Source: an uncultured beta proteobacterium (GTDB lineage Bacteria; Pseudomonadota; Gammaproteobacteria; Burkholderiales; Burkholderiaceae_C). Taken from it: a DNA stretch of 64,000 bases. Position numbers and translations under genes: made by a program. The notes beneath the pieces are model-generated. The model was not told the DNA's origin. It ran no database searches and worked only from the letters and a program-made list of their open reading frames with translations. Shown here piece after piece: positions 34,780 through 45,671 of this stretch. Each line of letters starts with the position of its first letter. Position 1 is the stretch's first letter. Location of the stretch: the NCBI GenBank assembly GCA_903869595.1, contig CAIPZV010000075.1:1-64000 (forward strand). Reading direction: 5' to 3'.

Positions 34780-35499
34780 TCATGGTGCGGCCAAATGCGT
34801 GACGCGCTGCGCTTCCAAGATGTCGGCCGGATCGTGCGTGACCACCAGGGCGCTGATGCCGCGCCGGGCCACTGCGCCCCCTACCAGCGCGCGCATGCGC
34901 TGGCGCAGCGCCACATCGAGTTTGGCGAAGGGCTCATCGAGCATCAAAGCCTGCGGTTGCGACAACAAGGCGCGCGCCAGTGCGGCGCGCGCGCGCTGAC
35001 CGCCCGATAGCGTAGCCGGGTCGGCATGCGCAAAACCGGCCAACTCCACTTCCTCCAAGGCCTGCGCCACCTGCGCTTCGCGTGCGGCTTGCGGCCCGGC
35101 GGCAACGGCGAATAACAGGTTTTCGCGCACCGTCATGTGCGCAAACAACAAATCGTCTTGGTACAACAAAGCAATGCGCCGTGCGCGCGTGGGCAAGTGG
35201 TCCACGCGACGCCCCATGACATGTACCGCGCCCTGAAATTGCATACCGTGCGCCAGCGTGCCGCACACCGCCGCTAGCAAGCTGGACTTGCCCGAACCGC
35301 TGGCCCCCATGAGCGTGTGTATCGCGCCCGCAGGCAGTGCAATATCTAGACCTTGCACCAAGGTCGCACCGGGGCTGCGCAGGCTTTGCACTTGCAAATG
35401 CAACGCCGGGGTAGCTTCAAAAGCAAGGGGCATCGGCGGGTCGCCGGGCTTGTGCGCCGGTCGATGCAGCGCTGCGGGAGTGTCGGGCGAAATGGACAT
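34780..35499 (-). CDS. ABC transporter ATP-binding protein (YnjD-like)
   Basis: The 239-aa ATPase has Walker A MGASGSGKSS, the Q-loop LLYQDDLLFAHMTV, the signature LSGGQRARAALARAL, Walker B ALMLDEPFAKLD and the switch histidine in VVTHDPAD. The start is uncertain: ATG at 35499 has AGGA eleven bases upstream, while ATG at 35511 lies directly before the permease stop codon. It pairs with the two-in-one permease gene just upstream. The substrate is not evident from the ATPase. Confidence 0.85.
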   Translation of the reverse strand: MSISPDTPAALHRPAHKPGDPPMPLAFEATPALHLQVQSLRSPGATLVQGLDIALPAGAIHTLMGASGSGKSSLLAAVCGTLAHGMQFQGAVHVMGRRVDHLPTRARRIALLYQDDLLFAHMTVRENLLFAVAAGPQAAREAQVAQALEEVELAGFAHADPATLSGGQRARAALARALLSQPQALMLDEPFAKLDVALRQRMRALVGGAVARRGISALVVTHDPADILEAQRVTHLAAP

Positions 35500-35512
35500 A
35501 AGCCAGCGCATC

Positions 35513-37153
35513 CTAAGCCAGGCCACGCGCAAAAAATGGCTGCGCAAAACGCCGCTTGCGGCCCAGCCACAGTGCCAGTGCGAACAGGCATGCTGGCAAG
35601 AGCCATTGCAATAAGGCAAAAGCGGCCAGCAAGGAACGCTGACCGCCCGATGACAGCGCCACCGCTTCAGTGGTCACTGTCGCAAAGCGCCCGCCGCCCA
35701 CAAACAAAGTAGGTAGAAACTGCGCCACGCTCACCGCAAAGCCCACCGCAAACGCCGCCGCCAAGGCCGCGCGCAAAAGGGGCCATTGCACCTGCCACAG
35801 ATAGGCCCCGTGCGAGCGGCCTAGGCTGGCCGCCAACTGCGCCCCACGCGGGTCCAGCGCTGCATACGGGCCTTGCAAGCTGAGCAGCACATAAGGCCAA
35901 ACACTCAGGCTATGCGCCAGCCACAAGCCCCAGGCGCTGGCGTCCCAGCCCAAAGCGATACACACGCGCTGCAGGCCAATCGCCCAGAGCAAGCTCGGCA
36001 AGGCCAGCGGCAGGTAAGCGGCGCTAAACAGCGCGGCACGCCAAGGCGCAGGCAGGCTTTCCAGGCAAGCCACTGCCAGCACCAATGCCGTGCCCGCGCT
36101 GGCCAGCCCCAGCCACAAGGTGGTGCCCAGCACGCTGGTGCTGCCCAGCACTTGCTGCCAGGCTTGCAGCGTCCAAGCCTGCGGCCACAGCGCAGGAAAA
36201 GGCCAGGCTCCCGCCACGCTGCCCCACAAAAGCGCCGCTGCAACCAGCGCGTACAAGGCGGGCAAAGCAAGTAGCAGGCAACGCCCGATGGTGGCACTGA
36301 AGGCGCCGCCCTTCGCGCCCTTGGCATGCTCCAAGCGCTGCGGCCCGCGCGTCCAGCGCACCGGGGCTAGCCAGCGCACATCCATGCGATAGAGCATCCA
36401 TGCAAGCCCAGCCACCAAGACGGTGCAAAGCAAAAGTAATACAACAGCGGCCAGACCCTGCGCACGGACAGCCGCGTCCGCATCCTGCAGCCACTGCCAG
36501 GCCAGCACGGCCAGCGTGGGCGGTGCGCCCGGCCCGATGATCCAGGCCACGTCCACCACCGACAGGCTGTAGGCCCAAACCGCCAGCAGCGGCCCGGCCA
36601 TGCGCGGCAGCAACTGCGGCCAGACCACGCGCCACCAGGCCGCCTGCGCGCTATAGCCCAGCGTGGCCGCGACACGCATTTGCGCAGCCCAAGCCTGCGC
36701 CACATCGGGCCTTTGCATATGCGCCAGGGCGCCCCACAATAAAAACGGCATTTCTTTGCACACCAGCACCAGCACCAAACCCAGGGCCCATGGGTCTTGC
36801 GTGCTTTGCCAGGGCGGCGGCGCGTCCAGCGGCCAGGGCATCACTGCAGCCCAGGGTTGCACAAGCGCAAACCAAAGCCGCACCAACCAACCCGAAGGGG
36901 CCAGTAACAACACACAACCCAGCGCAAAAGCTACATGGGGCAAGGCCAGCATGGCAGGCAAAAGCGCTGCATGCTTGCGCGGTGCGCGCAAACCCAAGCC
37001 CGTGGACAAGATGCAAGCGCTGGCGCCCAGTGCCAGCAGCGTGGCTGCCAAGCCGCTGCACAGCGACAAGGCCAAGGCCTGCGCAAACTGCGCGTGATCT
37101 AGTAATTGCGCGCCGTCCTGAACGAAGGATGAAAAGGGTAAAAAAAGGTCCAC
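35513..37153 (-). CDS. ABC transporter permease, two fused membrane halves (YnjC-like), 5' end uncertain
   Basis: The protein has about 546 aa and two homologous permease halves, each with an EAA-like loop (AATLGYSAQAAWWRVVWPQLLPR in the first, AASLGRSHGAYLWQVQWPLLRA in the second), as in YnjC, ThiP and iron(III) permeases. No ATG with a ribosome site fits. A GTG at 37153 is the best start, but it leaves the protein without the first membrane helix normally found before this region. The gene starts 78 bases from the divergent rlmJ, and no substrate-binding protein gene is present. The 5' end may be truncated. Confidence 0.72.
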   Translation of the reverse strand: MDLFLPFSSFVQDGAQLLDHAQFAQALALSLCSGLAATLLALGASACILSTGLGLRAPRKHAALLPAMLALPHVAFALGCVLLLAPSGWLVRLWFALVQPWAAVMPWPLDAPPPWQSTQDPWALGLVLVLVCKEMPFLLWGALAHMQRPDVAQAWAAQMRVAATLGYSAQAAWWRVVWPQLLPRMAGPLLAVWAYSLSVVDVAWIIGPGAPPTLAVLAWQWLQDADAAVRAQGLAAVVLLLLCTVLVAGLAWMLYRMDVRWLAPVRWTRGPQRLEHAKGAKGGAFSATIGRCLLLALPALYALVAAALLWGSVAGAWPFPALWPQAWTLQAWQQVLGSTSVLGTTLWLGLASAGTALVLAVACLESLPAPWRAALFSAAYLPLALPSLLWAIGLQRVCIALGWDASAWGLWLAHSLSVWPYVLLSLQGPYAALDPRGAQLAASLGRSHGAYLWQVQWPLLRAALAAAFAVGFAVSVAQFLPTLFVGGGRFATVTTEAVALSSGGQRSLLAAFALLQWLLPACLFALALWLGRKRRFAQPFFARGLA

Positions 37154-37231
37154 GAAAACTTGTCGATGCCAAAACAGCGATTGTCCGGCCAAGCGCGTTG
37201 GTGGGGAGTAGCGGCGGTTACCATAGCCGCC

Positions 37232-38122
37232 ATGTTCAGTTACCGACACGCTTTTCACGCTGGCAACCATGCCGACGTGCTCAAACACATGGTTTTGCTG
37301 GCGCTGCTCAAGCACATGACGCTCAAAGAAACCCCGTTTACTGTGCTGGACACGCATGCCGGGGCCGGCTTGTATCGGCTGGACGGCGACTACGCCCAGA
37401 CCAGTGCCGAGGCCAGCCAAGGCTTTTTGAAGCTGGCCCAGACCAGCCCCACCCAGCCCTGGGCGCCGCTGGTGCAGGACTATCTAGACATGGTCGCCGG
37501 ATTTAATGCGGCGGGCCAGTGGAAGGTTTATCCAGGTTCGCCCTTTATCTGCCAACAGCCGCTGCGCGGGCGCGACAAACTCAAGCTATTTGAACTACAC
37601 CCCACCGACAGCAAAACTCTGACGGCCAATATCGCGCAACTGGAAGCCGGGCGGCAAGTGGCGATTGCACGCGAGGACGGTTTTGAAGCAGTGAAAAAAT
37701 ACCTGCCGCCGCCTTCGCGCCGCGCCCTGCTGCTCTGCGACCCCAGTTATGAAATCAAAAGCGACTATGGCCGTGTGGCCGCCATGGTGGCAGATGCCTT
37801 GACGCGCTTTGCCACGGGCAATTACATGGTCTGGTACCCCATCATCCCGCGCCCCGAGGCGCACGACCTGCCGCGCAAATTGCGCACCCTGGCCAACAAA
37901 GCGGGCAAGAGTTGGCTGGACATTACGCTGACGGTGAAATCGAGCAAGCTGCTGCAAGACGATGCCGGCGAAACCGTGCGCCCGGGCCTGCCCGCCAGCG
38001 GCGTGTTCCTGATCAACCCGCCCTTCACGCTCAAAGCGCAATTGGCGCTGGCGCTACCGCAACTGGTGCAGACGCTCAAGCAAGACACGCATGCGCGGCA
38101 TACGCTGGAGTCGGGGGGCTGA
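37232..38122 (+). CDS. rlmJ: 23S rRNA (adenine-2030-N6)-methyltransferase
   Basis: RlmJ methylates A2030 of 23S rRNA. The 296-aa protein starts MFSYRHAFHAGNHADVLKH, the hallmark N-terminus, and has TPFTVLDTHAGAGLY as SAM motif I and CDPSYEIKSDYGRV with the DPPY-like catalytic DPSY. The ATG at 37232 is chosen because homologues begin at this motif; the open frame extends 24 codons further upstream. It is divergent from the ABC permease gene. Confidence 0.92.
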   Translation: MFSYRHAFHAGNHADVLKHMVLLALLKHMTLKETPFTVLDTHAGAGLYRLDGDYAQTSAEASQGFLKLAQTSPTQPWAPLVQDYLDMVAGFNAAGQWKVYPGSPFICQQPLRGRDKLKLFELHPTDSKTLTANIAQLEAGRQVAIAREDGFEAVKKYLPPPSRRALLLCDPSYEIKSDYGRVAAMVADALTRFATGNYMVWYPIIPRPEAHDLPRKLRTLANKAGKSWLDITLTVKSSKLLQDDAGETVRPGLPASGVFLINPPFTLKAQLALALPQLVQTLKQDTHARHTLESGG

Positions 38123-38187
38123 TAAAGCGCACCATGCCATCGAAGCACACACGCTAGGAGCAGCGTGAGGCTAATCCACTGGCCTGA

Positions 38188-38286
38188 CAGGTACCCACCG
38201 TGGAGGATGGTTTGCGCGGCATGCCGTTTATTGAGGCGGTGGTGGCCTCCCGCCGTGCGGGTGGACGCTGGACCGCCGTCGCTTAA
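38188..38286 (+). pseudogene. C-terminal remnant of a Gfo/Idh/MocA-type oxidoreductase gene
   Basis: A 32-codon frame reads VPTVEDGLRGMPFIEAVVASR, then RAGGRWTAVA and a stop. It resembles the end of Gfo/Idh/MocA oxidoreductases, where DGLxxMxFIEAxxxS precedes a final WTxV. A TGA lies immediately upstream in frame and there is no start or ribosome site, so it looks like the tail of a deleted gene. The assignment is from pattern memory. Confidence 0.45.
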
Positions 38287-38357
38287 GCGCAAGCCCCGCC
38301 TACAATGTTTGCAGCCATCGGCGCAGGGCCGGTTGATCTTTTGGAGCCGCAGCATTG

Positions 38358-40007
38358 ATGACACCAGCGTCCACAGCGCGGTTTGACAACCCAGATTGGT
38401 GGCGCGGCGGCATCATTTACCAGATCTACCCGCGCTCCTTCCAGGACAGCAGCGGCGACGGCGTGGGCGATCTGCCCGGTATCACACAGCGCTTGGCCCA
38501 TGTTGCAGCCCTAGGCGCAGACGCGGTATGGCTGTCGCCGGTGTTTAAAAGCCCGATGAAAGACTTCGGCTATGACGTCAGCGACTACCGCGACATCGAC
38601 CCGCTGTTCGGCACACTGGACGACTTTCGCGAATTAGTGCGCCATGCCCATAGCCTGGGCCTGAAAGTCATGATCGACCAGGTGCTGTCGCACACCTCCG
38701 ATCAACATCCCTGGTTTATCGAAAGTCGTGCCAGCCACGATAACCCGCGCGCAGACTGGTATGTGTGGGCCGATGCCCGCGACGATGGCACGCCACCCAA
38801 TAACTGGCTTTCCATTTTTGGTGGCAGCGCTTGGCAGTGGGACACCCGGCGCTTGCAGTACTACCTGCACAACTTTTTGGTCTCGCAGCCCGACCTCAAT
38901 TTCCACAACCCGCAGGTACGCGCAGCCATCCTAGACGACGTGCGTTTCTGGCTGGAACTAGGGGTGGATGGCTACCGCCTGGACACCGCGAATTTCTACT
39001 TCCACGACCAGGCGCTGCGCAACAACCCAGGGCGCGGCCAGCCCGACCATCAAGACGCCTCGGTTGACCCGGTCAACCCCTACAGCCGCCAGCACCATGT
39101 GTACGACAAAAGCCGCCCCGAGAACCTCGGGTTTTTGAAGGAGTTGCGCGCCCTGCTGGACCGCTACCCCGGCAGCACCATGGTCGGCGAAATCGGTGAT
39201 GACGACGGTCTGGCCCGCATGGCCGAATACACCCGTGGCGGCGACAAGCTGCATATGGCCTATTCCTTTGACCTGCTGGGGGCCAACAAAAGCGCCACGT
39301 TTTTGCACGGCCTGCTCGACACCTTTATAGCCACCGTGGGCGACGGTTGGCCTTGCTGGGCTTTGTCCAACCACGATGTGATGCGGGTGGCCACGCGTTG
39401 GGGTGGGCCAGAGCCCGATGCGCGACTGCTGCGCCTGGCTGCAGCCTTCCAGATGAGCTTGCGCGGCAGTCCCTGCATCTACCAGGGCGATGAGTTGGGC
39501 CTCACGCAGGTGGACATCCCATTCGAGCAACTACAAGACCCTTTCGGTAAAGCCATGTGGCCCGAGTTCAAGGGCCGTGACGGCTGCCGCACCCCCATGC
39601 CCTGGGAAGCGCAGCAGGCGCTGGGCGGTTTTAGTTGTGCCGAGCCCTGGCTGCCACTGCCGCCAGAGCACCTCGCGCTGGCGGTCGACGCGCAACGCGC
39701 CGATCCGCACAGCTTGCTCAATTTCTATACAGGCCTCATCCGCTGGCGTGCGCAGCACCCGGTGCTGGTGCATGGCGGTATGCGGCTGCTGCCCCTGCAT
39801 CCGCAGGTGCTGGCCTTTGAGCGCAGCCATGCCGGGCAATGCGTGCTGTGCGTGTTTAATTTCAGCGACACGGCGGTGGACTGGCCGCTGCCGCCCGCCC
39901 ACTACGGCACACAGTCGCTGGAGGGCAGCGGTCTGCAAGGTGCTTTGCTGATCGAGGGCTATGTGGCCTTGCAGCCCTGGGGCGGCTACTTCGGTCTGGC
40001 CCGCTGA
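38358..40007 (+). CDS. GH13 alpha-glucosidase (oligo-1,6-glucosidase-like)
   Basis: The 549-aa glycoside hydrolase family 13 enzyme has [27 protein letters not shown] at the N-terminus, the nucleophile Asp209 in [10 protein letters not shown], the acid Glu278 in VGEIGDDD and the transition-state SNHDVMR. The pattern fits alpha-glucosidases acting on short oligosaccharides or alpha-1,6 bonds. The ATG at 38358 is used. It heads the glycogen cluster, 26 bases before glgB, and would split oligosaccharides released by debranching. Confidence 0.88.
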   Translation: MTPASTARFDNPDWWRGGIIYQIYPRSFQDSSGDGVGDLPGITQRLAHVAALGADAVWLSPVFKSPMKDFGYDVSDYRDIDPLFGTLDDFRELVRHAHSLGLKVMIDQVLSHTSDQHPWFIESRASHDNPRADWYVWADARDDGTPPNNWLSIFGGSAWQWDTRRLQYYLHNFLVSQPDLNFHNPQVRAAILDDVRFWLELGVDGYRLDTANFYFHDQALRNNPGRGQPDHQDASVDPVNPYSRQHHVYDKSRPENLGFLKELRALLDRYPGSTMVGEIGDDDGLARMAEYTRGGDKLHMAYSFDLLGANKSATFLHGLLDTFIATVGDGWPCWALSNHDVMRVATRWGGPEPDARLLRLAAAFQMSLRGSPCIYQGDELGLTQVDIPFEQLQDPFGKAMWPEFKGRDGCRTPMPWEAQQALGGFSCAEPWLPLPPEHLALAVDAQRADPHSLLNFYTGLIRWRAQHPVLVHGGMRLLPLHPQVLAFERSHAGQCVLCVFNFSDTAVDWPLPPAHYGTQSLEGSGLQGALLIEGYVALQPWGGYFGLAR

Positions 40008-40033
40008 CCTGCACCGCTTTCGCGCCGCACCCT

Positions 40034-42223
40034 ATGCTCAAAGACCACGATGTTTCCGCCCTGATGGCCGCGCGGCACGCCGACCCTTTTGGCGTGCTGG
40101 GTATGCATGTGCAGGACGGACGTTTGTGGGTTAGCGCTGTGCTAGCCCATGCCCGCACGGTGGACGTGGTGGAGCGCAAAACGCAGCGCTTGGCGGGCAG
40201 CTTGCAGCGGCTCGGTAGCAGCGATGTGTTTAGCAGCGCGCTGCCGGGGCGCAGCGTGCCCTTTGCCTACCAGTTGCGGGTGCACTGGCAGCCGGGCGCA
40301 GGCAACACCGCTGACCACACGCTGCTCGATGACCCTTACGCTTTCCCTGAAATCCTTTCCGATGCTGACATTTGGCTGCTGGCCGAAGGCTCGCACCAGC
40401 GGCCCTACGAATGCCTGGGCGCGCACCCGGATGTCCGTGCAGGCGTGGACGGCACCCGCTTTGCCGTTTGGGCGCCCAATGCCAAGCGGGTGTCGGTGGT
40501 CGGCAGTTTCAACCAATGGGACGGGCGGCGCCACCCTATGCGTTTGCGCCATGGCTGCGGGGTGTGGGAAATCTTTGTGCCCCAGGTGGTACGCGGCGAT
40601 ACCTACCAGTTTGAAATCTTGGGCGCGCAGGGCCTGGTCGCATTGAAAGCGGACCCCTATGCCTTCCAAACCCAATTGCGGCCTGCCACGGCCAGCGTGG
40701 TGTGCGGGCTGCCACCCCGGCGCGCAATGCAGCCATCGCGTGCCACAGCCAATGCGCTGAACGCGCCCTTGTCGATGTACGAAGTGCACCTGGGTTCCTG
40801 GCGCAAAGCAGACGGCTGGCGCTGGCTGAACTACCGCGAACTGGCCGACACGCTGGTGCCTTATGCCCGCGACCTGGGATTCACGCATCTCGAGCTTATG
40901 CCCGTGAGTGAGCATCCGCTGGATGCGTCCTGGGGCTACCAGCCGCTGGGTATGTTCTCGCCCACGGCGCGCTTTGGCAGCCCGGACGATTTTCAGTATT
41001 TTGTGGACGCGGCCCATGCTGCCGGATTGGGCGTTATTTTGGATTGGGTGCCCGCGCACTTCCCCAGCGACGCGCACGGTTTGGCGACTTTTGACGGCAC
41101 GCATCTCTATGAATACGCCGACCCCAAGGAAGGTTTTCACCAGGACTGGAATACGCTGATCTACAACTTTGGTCGTACCGAAGTGCGTAATTTTTTGATC
41201 GGCAACGCTTTGTACTGGTTGGAGCGCTTTGGCATTGACGGCCTGCGTGTCGATGCCGTGGCCTCTATGCTGTACCGCGATTACAGCCGCGAGCCCGGCC
41301 AATGGATACCCAACGCCCATGGCGGGCGCGAAAACCTGGAGGCCATGGATTTCCTGCGCCGCCTCAACCACCAAGTCGGCGTGGAGCGGCCTGGCACGCT
41401 GATGATTGCCGAAGAATCCACCGCCTTTCCGGGCGTAAGCCGCCCGCCAGCGCCCGACCTGGCCAGCGGTGGGCTGGGCTTTCACTTCAAGTGGAATATG
41501 GGCTGGATGCACGATGCGCTCGACTACTTTCAGCTCGACCCCGTCTACCGCCGCCACCACCAAAATTTACTGACTTTTGGGCTGATGTACGCGTTTAGCG
41601 AAAACTTTGTGCTCCCGCTCTCGCACGACGAAGTGGTGCATGGCAAGCGTTCGCTGCTGGGCAAGATGGCGGGCGACCCGTGGCAGCAATTGGCCAATTT
41701 GCGCGCGCTCTACGGCCTGATGTGGGCCTATCCGGGTAAAAAACTATTGTTCATGGGGGGTGAGTTCGCCCAGCCCACCGAATGGGCCGATGGCCAAAGC
41801 CTGCCCTGGCATCTGCAAGACCAGCCGGGACACGCCGGTGTGCAGCGTTTGGTGCGTGATCTCAACCGCGTCTACCGCGAGCTGCCTGCTTTGCACCAGC
41901 AAGACGTAGATTCCGCCGGGTTCAGCTGGATCGCGCACGAAGACCATGCCCAATCGGTATTGGCCTTTGCCCGGTGGTCGCGCAGCGGCCAATGCGCGGT
42001 GGTGGTCTGCAATTTCACACCCTTGCCGCGTACCGCTTACCGACTGGGTGTTGCGCAAGGGGGCGCATGGCGTGAAGTGATCAATACGGATGCGAGCGTG
42101 TATGGCGGCAGCGGTATCGGCAACAGCAGCTTGCATGCGGAGGCACAGGGGGCGCACGGGCACGAACAATCGCTGCTCCTGCATCTGCCACCGCTGTCCT
42201 GTCTGGTGCTGGAGCCCGCATGA
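40034..42223 (+). CDS. glgB: 1,4-alpha-glucan branching enzyme
   Basis: GlgB creates alpha-1,6 branches in glycogen. The 729-aa protein has the full bacterial arrangement: N1 and N2 domains (a CBM48 starts near residue 125, [24 protein letters not shown]), then a GH13 barrel with nucleophile Asp407 in [18 protein letters not shown] and acid Glu460 in [29 protein letters not shown] is also present. It overlaps nothing and is followed eight bases later by glgX. Confidence 0.95.
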   Translation: MLKDHDVSALMAARHADPFGVLGMHVQDGRLWVSAVLAHARTVDVVERKTQRLAGSLQRLGSSDVFSSALPGRSVPFAYQLRVHWQPGAGNTADHTLLDDPYAFPEILSDADIWLLAEGSHQRPYECLGAHPDVRAGVDGTRFAVWAPNAKRVSVVGSFNQWDGRRHPMRLRHGCGVWEIFVPQVVRGDTYQFEILGAQGLVALKADPYAFQTQLRPATASVVCGLPPRRAMQPSRATANALNAPLSMYEVHLGSWRKADGWRWLNYRELADTLVPYARDLGFTHLELMPVSEHPLDASWGYQPLGMFSPTARFGSPDDFQYFVDAAHAAGLGVILDWVPAHFPSDAHGLATFDGTHLYEYADPKEGFHQDWNTLIYNFGRTEVRNFLIGNALYWLERFGIDGLRVDAVASMLYRDYSREPGQWIPNAHGGRENLEAMDFLRRLNHQVGVERPGTLMIAEESTAFPGVSRPPAPDLASGGLGFHFKWNMGWMHDALDYFQLDPVYRRHHQNLLTFGLMYAFSENFVLPLSHDEVVHGKRSLLGKMAGDPWQQLANLRALYGLMWAYPGKKLLFMGGEFAQPTEWADGQSLPWHLQDQPGHAGVQRLVRDLNRVYRELPALHQQDVDSAGFSWIAHEDHAQSVLAFARWSRSGQCAVVVCNFTPLPRTAYRLGVAQGGAWREVINTDASVYGGSGIGNSSLHAEAQGAHGHEQSLLLHLPPLSCLVLEPA

Positions 42224-42230
42224 GGTTGGC

Positions 42231-44333
42231 GTGAAGTACGCCGACTTGCAGCGCCTGTCTGGCGCGCCACTCCTAGGCGCAAGCGTGGTGGACAGCGGCG
42301 TGCAATTCGCCCTGGCGGCACCCCATGCGCAAGCGGTGGACTTGTGCCTGTTTGACGCCACCGGCCAGACCGAAACGCAGCGCCTGCCCATGCCTGCGGC
42401 GGTGGATGGTGTCTGGCAAGCCTTGCTCCCCGGCGCTAGCGCCGGCTTGGTCTACGGTTGGCGCGTGCACGGCCCCTGGAACCCGGCGCAGGGTCAGCGC
42501 TTTAATCCGCACAAGCTTTTGCTCGACCCGAGCGCCGCGTCGGTCTTGGGTAGCTACGACGGGCAGGATATTCACCTAGGCCACCGCGCGGACGCGCCCA
42601 TGCTGCAAGACACGCGCGACAACGCGCAGCAGGCCATGAAAGCCATCGTGGTGGAGCCCTTCGCGCCCGCAGCGCGGGGCCCAGTGCTTGACCCGGCGCA
42701 ACGCTTGATTTGCGAATTGCACGTCAAAGGCTTTAGCGCCCTGCACCCCGATATTCCCCCGTCACTACGCGGCAGCTATGCCGGGCTGGCCCACCCGGCA
42801 GCCATTGCGCATCTCAAAAGAATGGGGGTGACCACCGTCAGCCTGATGCCCCTGGCTACTTGCGCCGATGAGCTGCGCTTACTCGCGCTGAACCTGCGCA
42901 ATTACTGGGGCTACAGCCCTATTGCCTGGAGCGCACCGACCGCGCGCTATTGGAGTGGCCAGCCCGGCACTACGCCGCGCAGCGAGTTGCGCGCCATGGT
43001 CAGCGCCTTGCACGATGCAGGGTTGGAAGTGGTGCTCGATGTGGTCTACAACCACAGCGGTGAGACCGACGAGCAGGGCCCGACCTTGGGCTTGCGCGGC
43101 ATCGATAACGCCACGTATTACCACCTGGACCCGGACGACCTGGCGCGCTATCGCAATTGGACGGGCTGCGGCAACTGTTTGCGGCTAGACCATCCGCTGG
43201 TCATCCGCATGGTGCTACAAAGCCTGCGCAGCTGGGTGCTGGACTATGGAATAGACGGTTTTCGCTTTGACCTAGCCCCGGCGCTGGGGCGCGGCACGGC
43301 AGAAGAGGACTATGTATTTTCGGCCCGCGCGCCCCTGTTGCAGGCCCTGGCGGACGATCCGCTGTTGTCGCGCTGCACGCTCGTGGCCGAGCCCTGGGAC
43401 ATCGGCGAAGGCGGTTACCAGCTCGGGCAATTTCCGGCGGCTTGGCTGGAGTGGAACGACCGCTTTCGCGACACCCAGCGCAGTTTTTGGCTGCACCGCG
43501 ATGGGGGCCTGGGCGAATGGGCTATGCGGCTGGCTGGCTCTAGCGACACCTTTGAACCCCGCACGCGGGCGGCCCACAGCAGCGTCAATTTTGTCGCCGC
43601 GCATGACGGTTTTACTTTGGCCGATTTGCTGCGCTACACCGAACGGCGCAACCAGGCCAATGGCGAAGACAACCGCGACGGGCATGGCCACAACCTGAGC
43701 ATCAACTGCGGTGTCGAAGGCGATAGCGCAGACCCGCAGGTCCGCGCCCAACGCAGCCAATGGCAGCGCGTGTTGCTGGCGATCACCCTGCTGTCGCTGG
43801 GCACCCCGATGGTGCAGGCCGGTGACAGCATCGGCCACAGCCAGGGCGGCAATAACAACGCCTACTGCCAGGACAACGCCATCAGTTGGCTGGATTGGGA
43901 AAATGCCGATACGGGCTATGCCGATTTCATCGCTTCGGTACAAGCGCTGCGCCAAAGTCGCGCCGTGTTGCGCAGTAGCGGCTGGTGGCAAGCAGAGGGT
44001 GCAGACCAAGGCGTGGTGGCGCGATGGTTTTTGGCCGATGCAAGCTCGCCGCGTCCGCAAGATTGGAACGATCCGGCGCGCCGCACGCTGGCCGTGCAGC
44101 TCGACTGGGCCACCGCAATGGGCAGCGCGCACCATGCCGGTGCGCTGCATGCCAGTTGCCTGCTGCTGTGTAACGGCGCGTCCGAGCCGATGCGCTGTAC
44201 GCTGCCGCCGGGGGGGTGGTTTCTTCTAATTGACACGACGGGCAGCGACAGCCCTAATCGACGCTTGGAAAATGTTGAAGTGCTGCCGCCGGGGAGTTTG
44301 TGGCTTGCCAGCGCAGCACCAACATCAATGTAA
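42231..44333 (+). CDS. glgX: Glycogen debranching enzyme
   Basis: GlgX hydrolyses the alpha-1,6 bonds of limit dextrins left by phosphorylase. The 700-aa protein starts with GTG after GAGG ([20 protein letters not shown]). It has a CBM48-like N-terminal domain, [17 protein letters not shown], the isoamylase-type block [13 protein letters not shown], nucleophile region [13 protein letters not shown] and acid [13 protein letters not shown]. It sits between glgB and glgC. No upstream ATG fits, so the GTG start is well supported. Confidence 0.93.
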   Translation: MKYADLQRLSGAPLLGASVVDSGVQFALAAPHAQAVDLCLFDATGQTETQRLPMPAAVDGVWQALLPGASAGLVYGWRVHGPWNPAQGQRFNPHKLLLDPSAASVLGSYDGQDIHLGHRADAPMLQDTRDNAQQAMKAIVVEPFAPAARGPVLDPAQRLICELHVKGFSALHPDIPPSLRGSYAGLAHPAAIAHLKRMGVTTVSLMPLATCADELRLLALNLRNYWGYSPIAWSAPTARYWSGQPGTTPRSELRAMVSALHDAGLEVVLDVVYNHSGETDEQGPTLGLRGIDNATYYHLDPDDLARYRNWTGCGNCLRLDHPLVIRMVLQSLRSWVLDYGIDGFRFDLAPALGRGTAEEDYVFSARAPLLQALADDPLLSRCTLVAEPWDIGEGGYQLGQFPAAWLEWNDRFRDTQRSFWLHRDGGLGEWAMRLAGSSDTFEPRTRAAHSSVNFVAAHDGFTLADLLRYTERRNQANGEDNRDGHGHNLSINCGVEGDSADPQVRAQRSQWQRVLLAITLLSLGTPMVQAGDSIGHSQGGNNNAYCQDNAISWLDWENADTGYADFIASVQALRQSRAVLRSSGWWQAEGADQGVVARWFLADASSPRPQDWNDPARRTLAVQLDWATAMGSAHHAGALHASCLLLCNGASEPMRCTLPPGGWFLLIDTTGSDSPNRRLENVEVLPPGSLWLASAAPTSM

Positions 44334-44358
44334 TAAGAACCACCCTAGGAGCGACCCC

Positions 44359-45648
44359 ATGTCCACTAAAGATGCCCCGCACAAGCCCTCCATGCAACCC
44401 CACATGCTGGTGCGCCGCACCATCGCCTTGGTGCTGGCCGGTGGACGCGGCTCGCGCTTGAAGCAACTGACCGATAAGCGCGCCAAGCCGGCGGTGTATT
44501 TCGGTGGAAAGTTCCGTATTGTTGACTTCGCTCTGTCCAACTGCGTCAACTCCGGCATCCGGCGCATTGGTGTTATTACGCAGTACAAATCGCATTCGCT
44601 ATTGCGCCATATTCAGCGTGGCTGGAGTTTTTTGCGCGCGGAGCTCAACGAGATGGTGGACCTGTTGCCAGCCCAACAACGGCTCAATGACGAGCACTGG
44701 TACCGCGGTACCGCCGATGCGATTTACCAAAATTTGGACATCATCCAAAGCAGCAACCCAGATTACGTGGTCATCCTGGCCGGTGACCATGTGTACAAAA
44801 TGGATTACTCGCTGATGCTCAAAGACCATGTGGAAAGTGGCATGGATTGCACGGTGGGCTGCATCGAAGTGCCGCTGCAAGAGGCCAGTGCATTCGGGGT
44901 CATGGCCATAGAAGCGGCACGCAACATCGTCCGCTTTGATGAAAAGCCCGAACAGCCCCAGCCCATGCCGGGTAAACCGGATGTGGCGCTGGCCAGCATG
45001 GGGATTTACATCTTCAATGCCGCCTACCTCTACCGGGTACTGGACGAAGACCTGGCCAACGCCTCTTCCAGCCACGACTTTGGCAAAGATGTGATTCCGC
45101 GCGTGGTACAGGAAGGGCGTGCAATTGCCCATCCCTTCTCTATGTCCTGTGTGTCGTCCACGCAGGAGTCTGAACCCTATTGGCGTGACGTGGGTACGAT
45201 AGACGCGTTTTGGGAGGCCAATCTCGACCTCGCATCGGTGACGCCAGCGCTGGATATTTATGACACCAATTGGCCTATTTGGACGAGCCAGCGCCAGCTC
45301 CCCCCGGCTAAGTTTGTGCAAGATGCCCAAGGCAAGCATGGGCAGGCGATCAACACCATGGTCTCGGGCGGTTGCATTGTTTCGGGCTCGATAGTGAGTA
45401 ATTCCGTCTTGTTTTCTGGCGTGCGGGTGCATTCTTTTTGCGTGATTGACCAAGCGGTTTTTTTGCCCGACGTCACAGTAGGCCGGGGCTGCCGATTGCG
45501 CAAAATTGTGGTGGACCGGGGCTGCGAACTGCCCGAAGGCCTGGTCGTCGGCGAAGACGCCGCGCTGGACGCTGCGCGTTTTGAGCGCACCGAGAATGGC
45601 GTGGTATTGATAACCCAAGCTATGCTCGACGGATTAACTTCCCCCTAA
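44359..45648 (+). CDS. glgC: Glucose-1-phosphate adenylyltransferase
   Basis: GlgC makes ADP-glucose, the committed step of glycogen synthesis. The 429-aa protein has the pyrophosphorylase motif [39 protein letters not shown], the substrate-binding FDEKPEQP, and a C-terminal left-handed beta-helix ending in the usual [13 protein letters not shown] region. TAGGAGC precedes the ATG at 44359. The enzyme family is allosterically controlled by glycolytic or Calvin-cycle intermediates, which would link storage to CO2 fixation here. Confidence 0.95.
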   Translation: MSTKDAPHKPSMQPHMLVRRTIALVLAGGRGSRLKQLTDKRAKPAVYFGGKFRIVDFALSNCVNSGIRRIGVITQYKSHSLLRHIQRGWSFLRAELNEMVDLLPAQQRLNDEHWYRGTADAIYQNLDIIQSSNPDYVVILAGDHVYKMDYSLMLKDHVESGMDCTVGCIEVPLQEASAFGVMAIEAARNIVRFDEKPEQPQPMPGKPDVALASMGIYIFNAAYLYRVLDEDLANASSSHDFGKDVIPRVVQEGRAIAHPFSMSCVSSTQESEPYWRDVGTIDAFWEANLDLASVTPALDIYDTNWPIWTSQRQLPPAKFVQDAQGKHGQAINTMVSGGCIVSGSIVSNSVLFSGVRVHSFCVIDQAVFLPDVTVGRGCRLRKIVVDRGCELPEGLVVGEDAALDAARFERTENGVVLITQAMLDGLTSP

Positions 45649-45671
45649 GCGTCCCGCCCCGGCTTGTGTGC

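Noticed and set aside
38140..38170. Hairpin CACGCT-N6-AGCGTG after rlmJ as an intrinsic terminator
   Set aside because: It is a short stem and no T tract follows.
40142..41563. 473-codon minus-strand open frame opposite glgB
   Set aside because: It is fully inside glgB and its composition is that of an antisense shadow.
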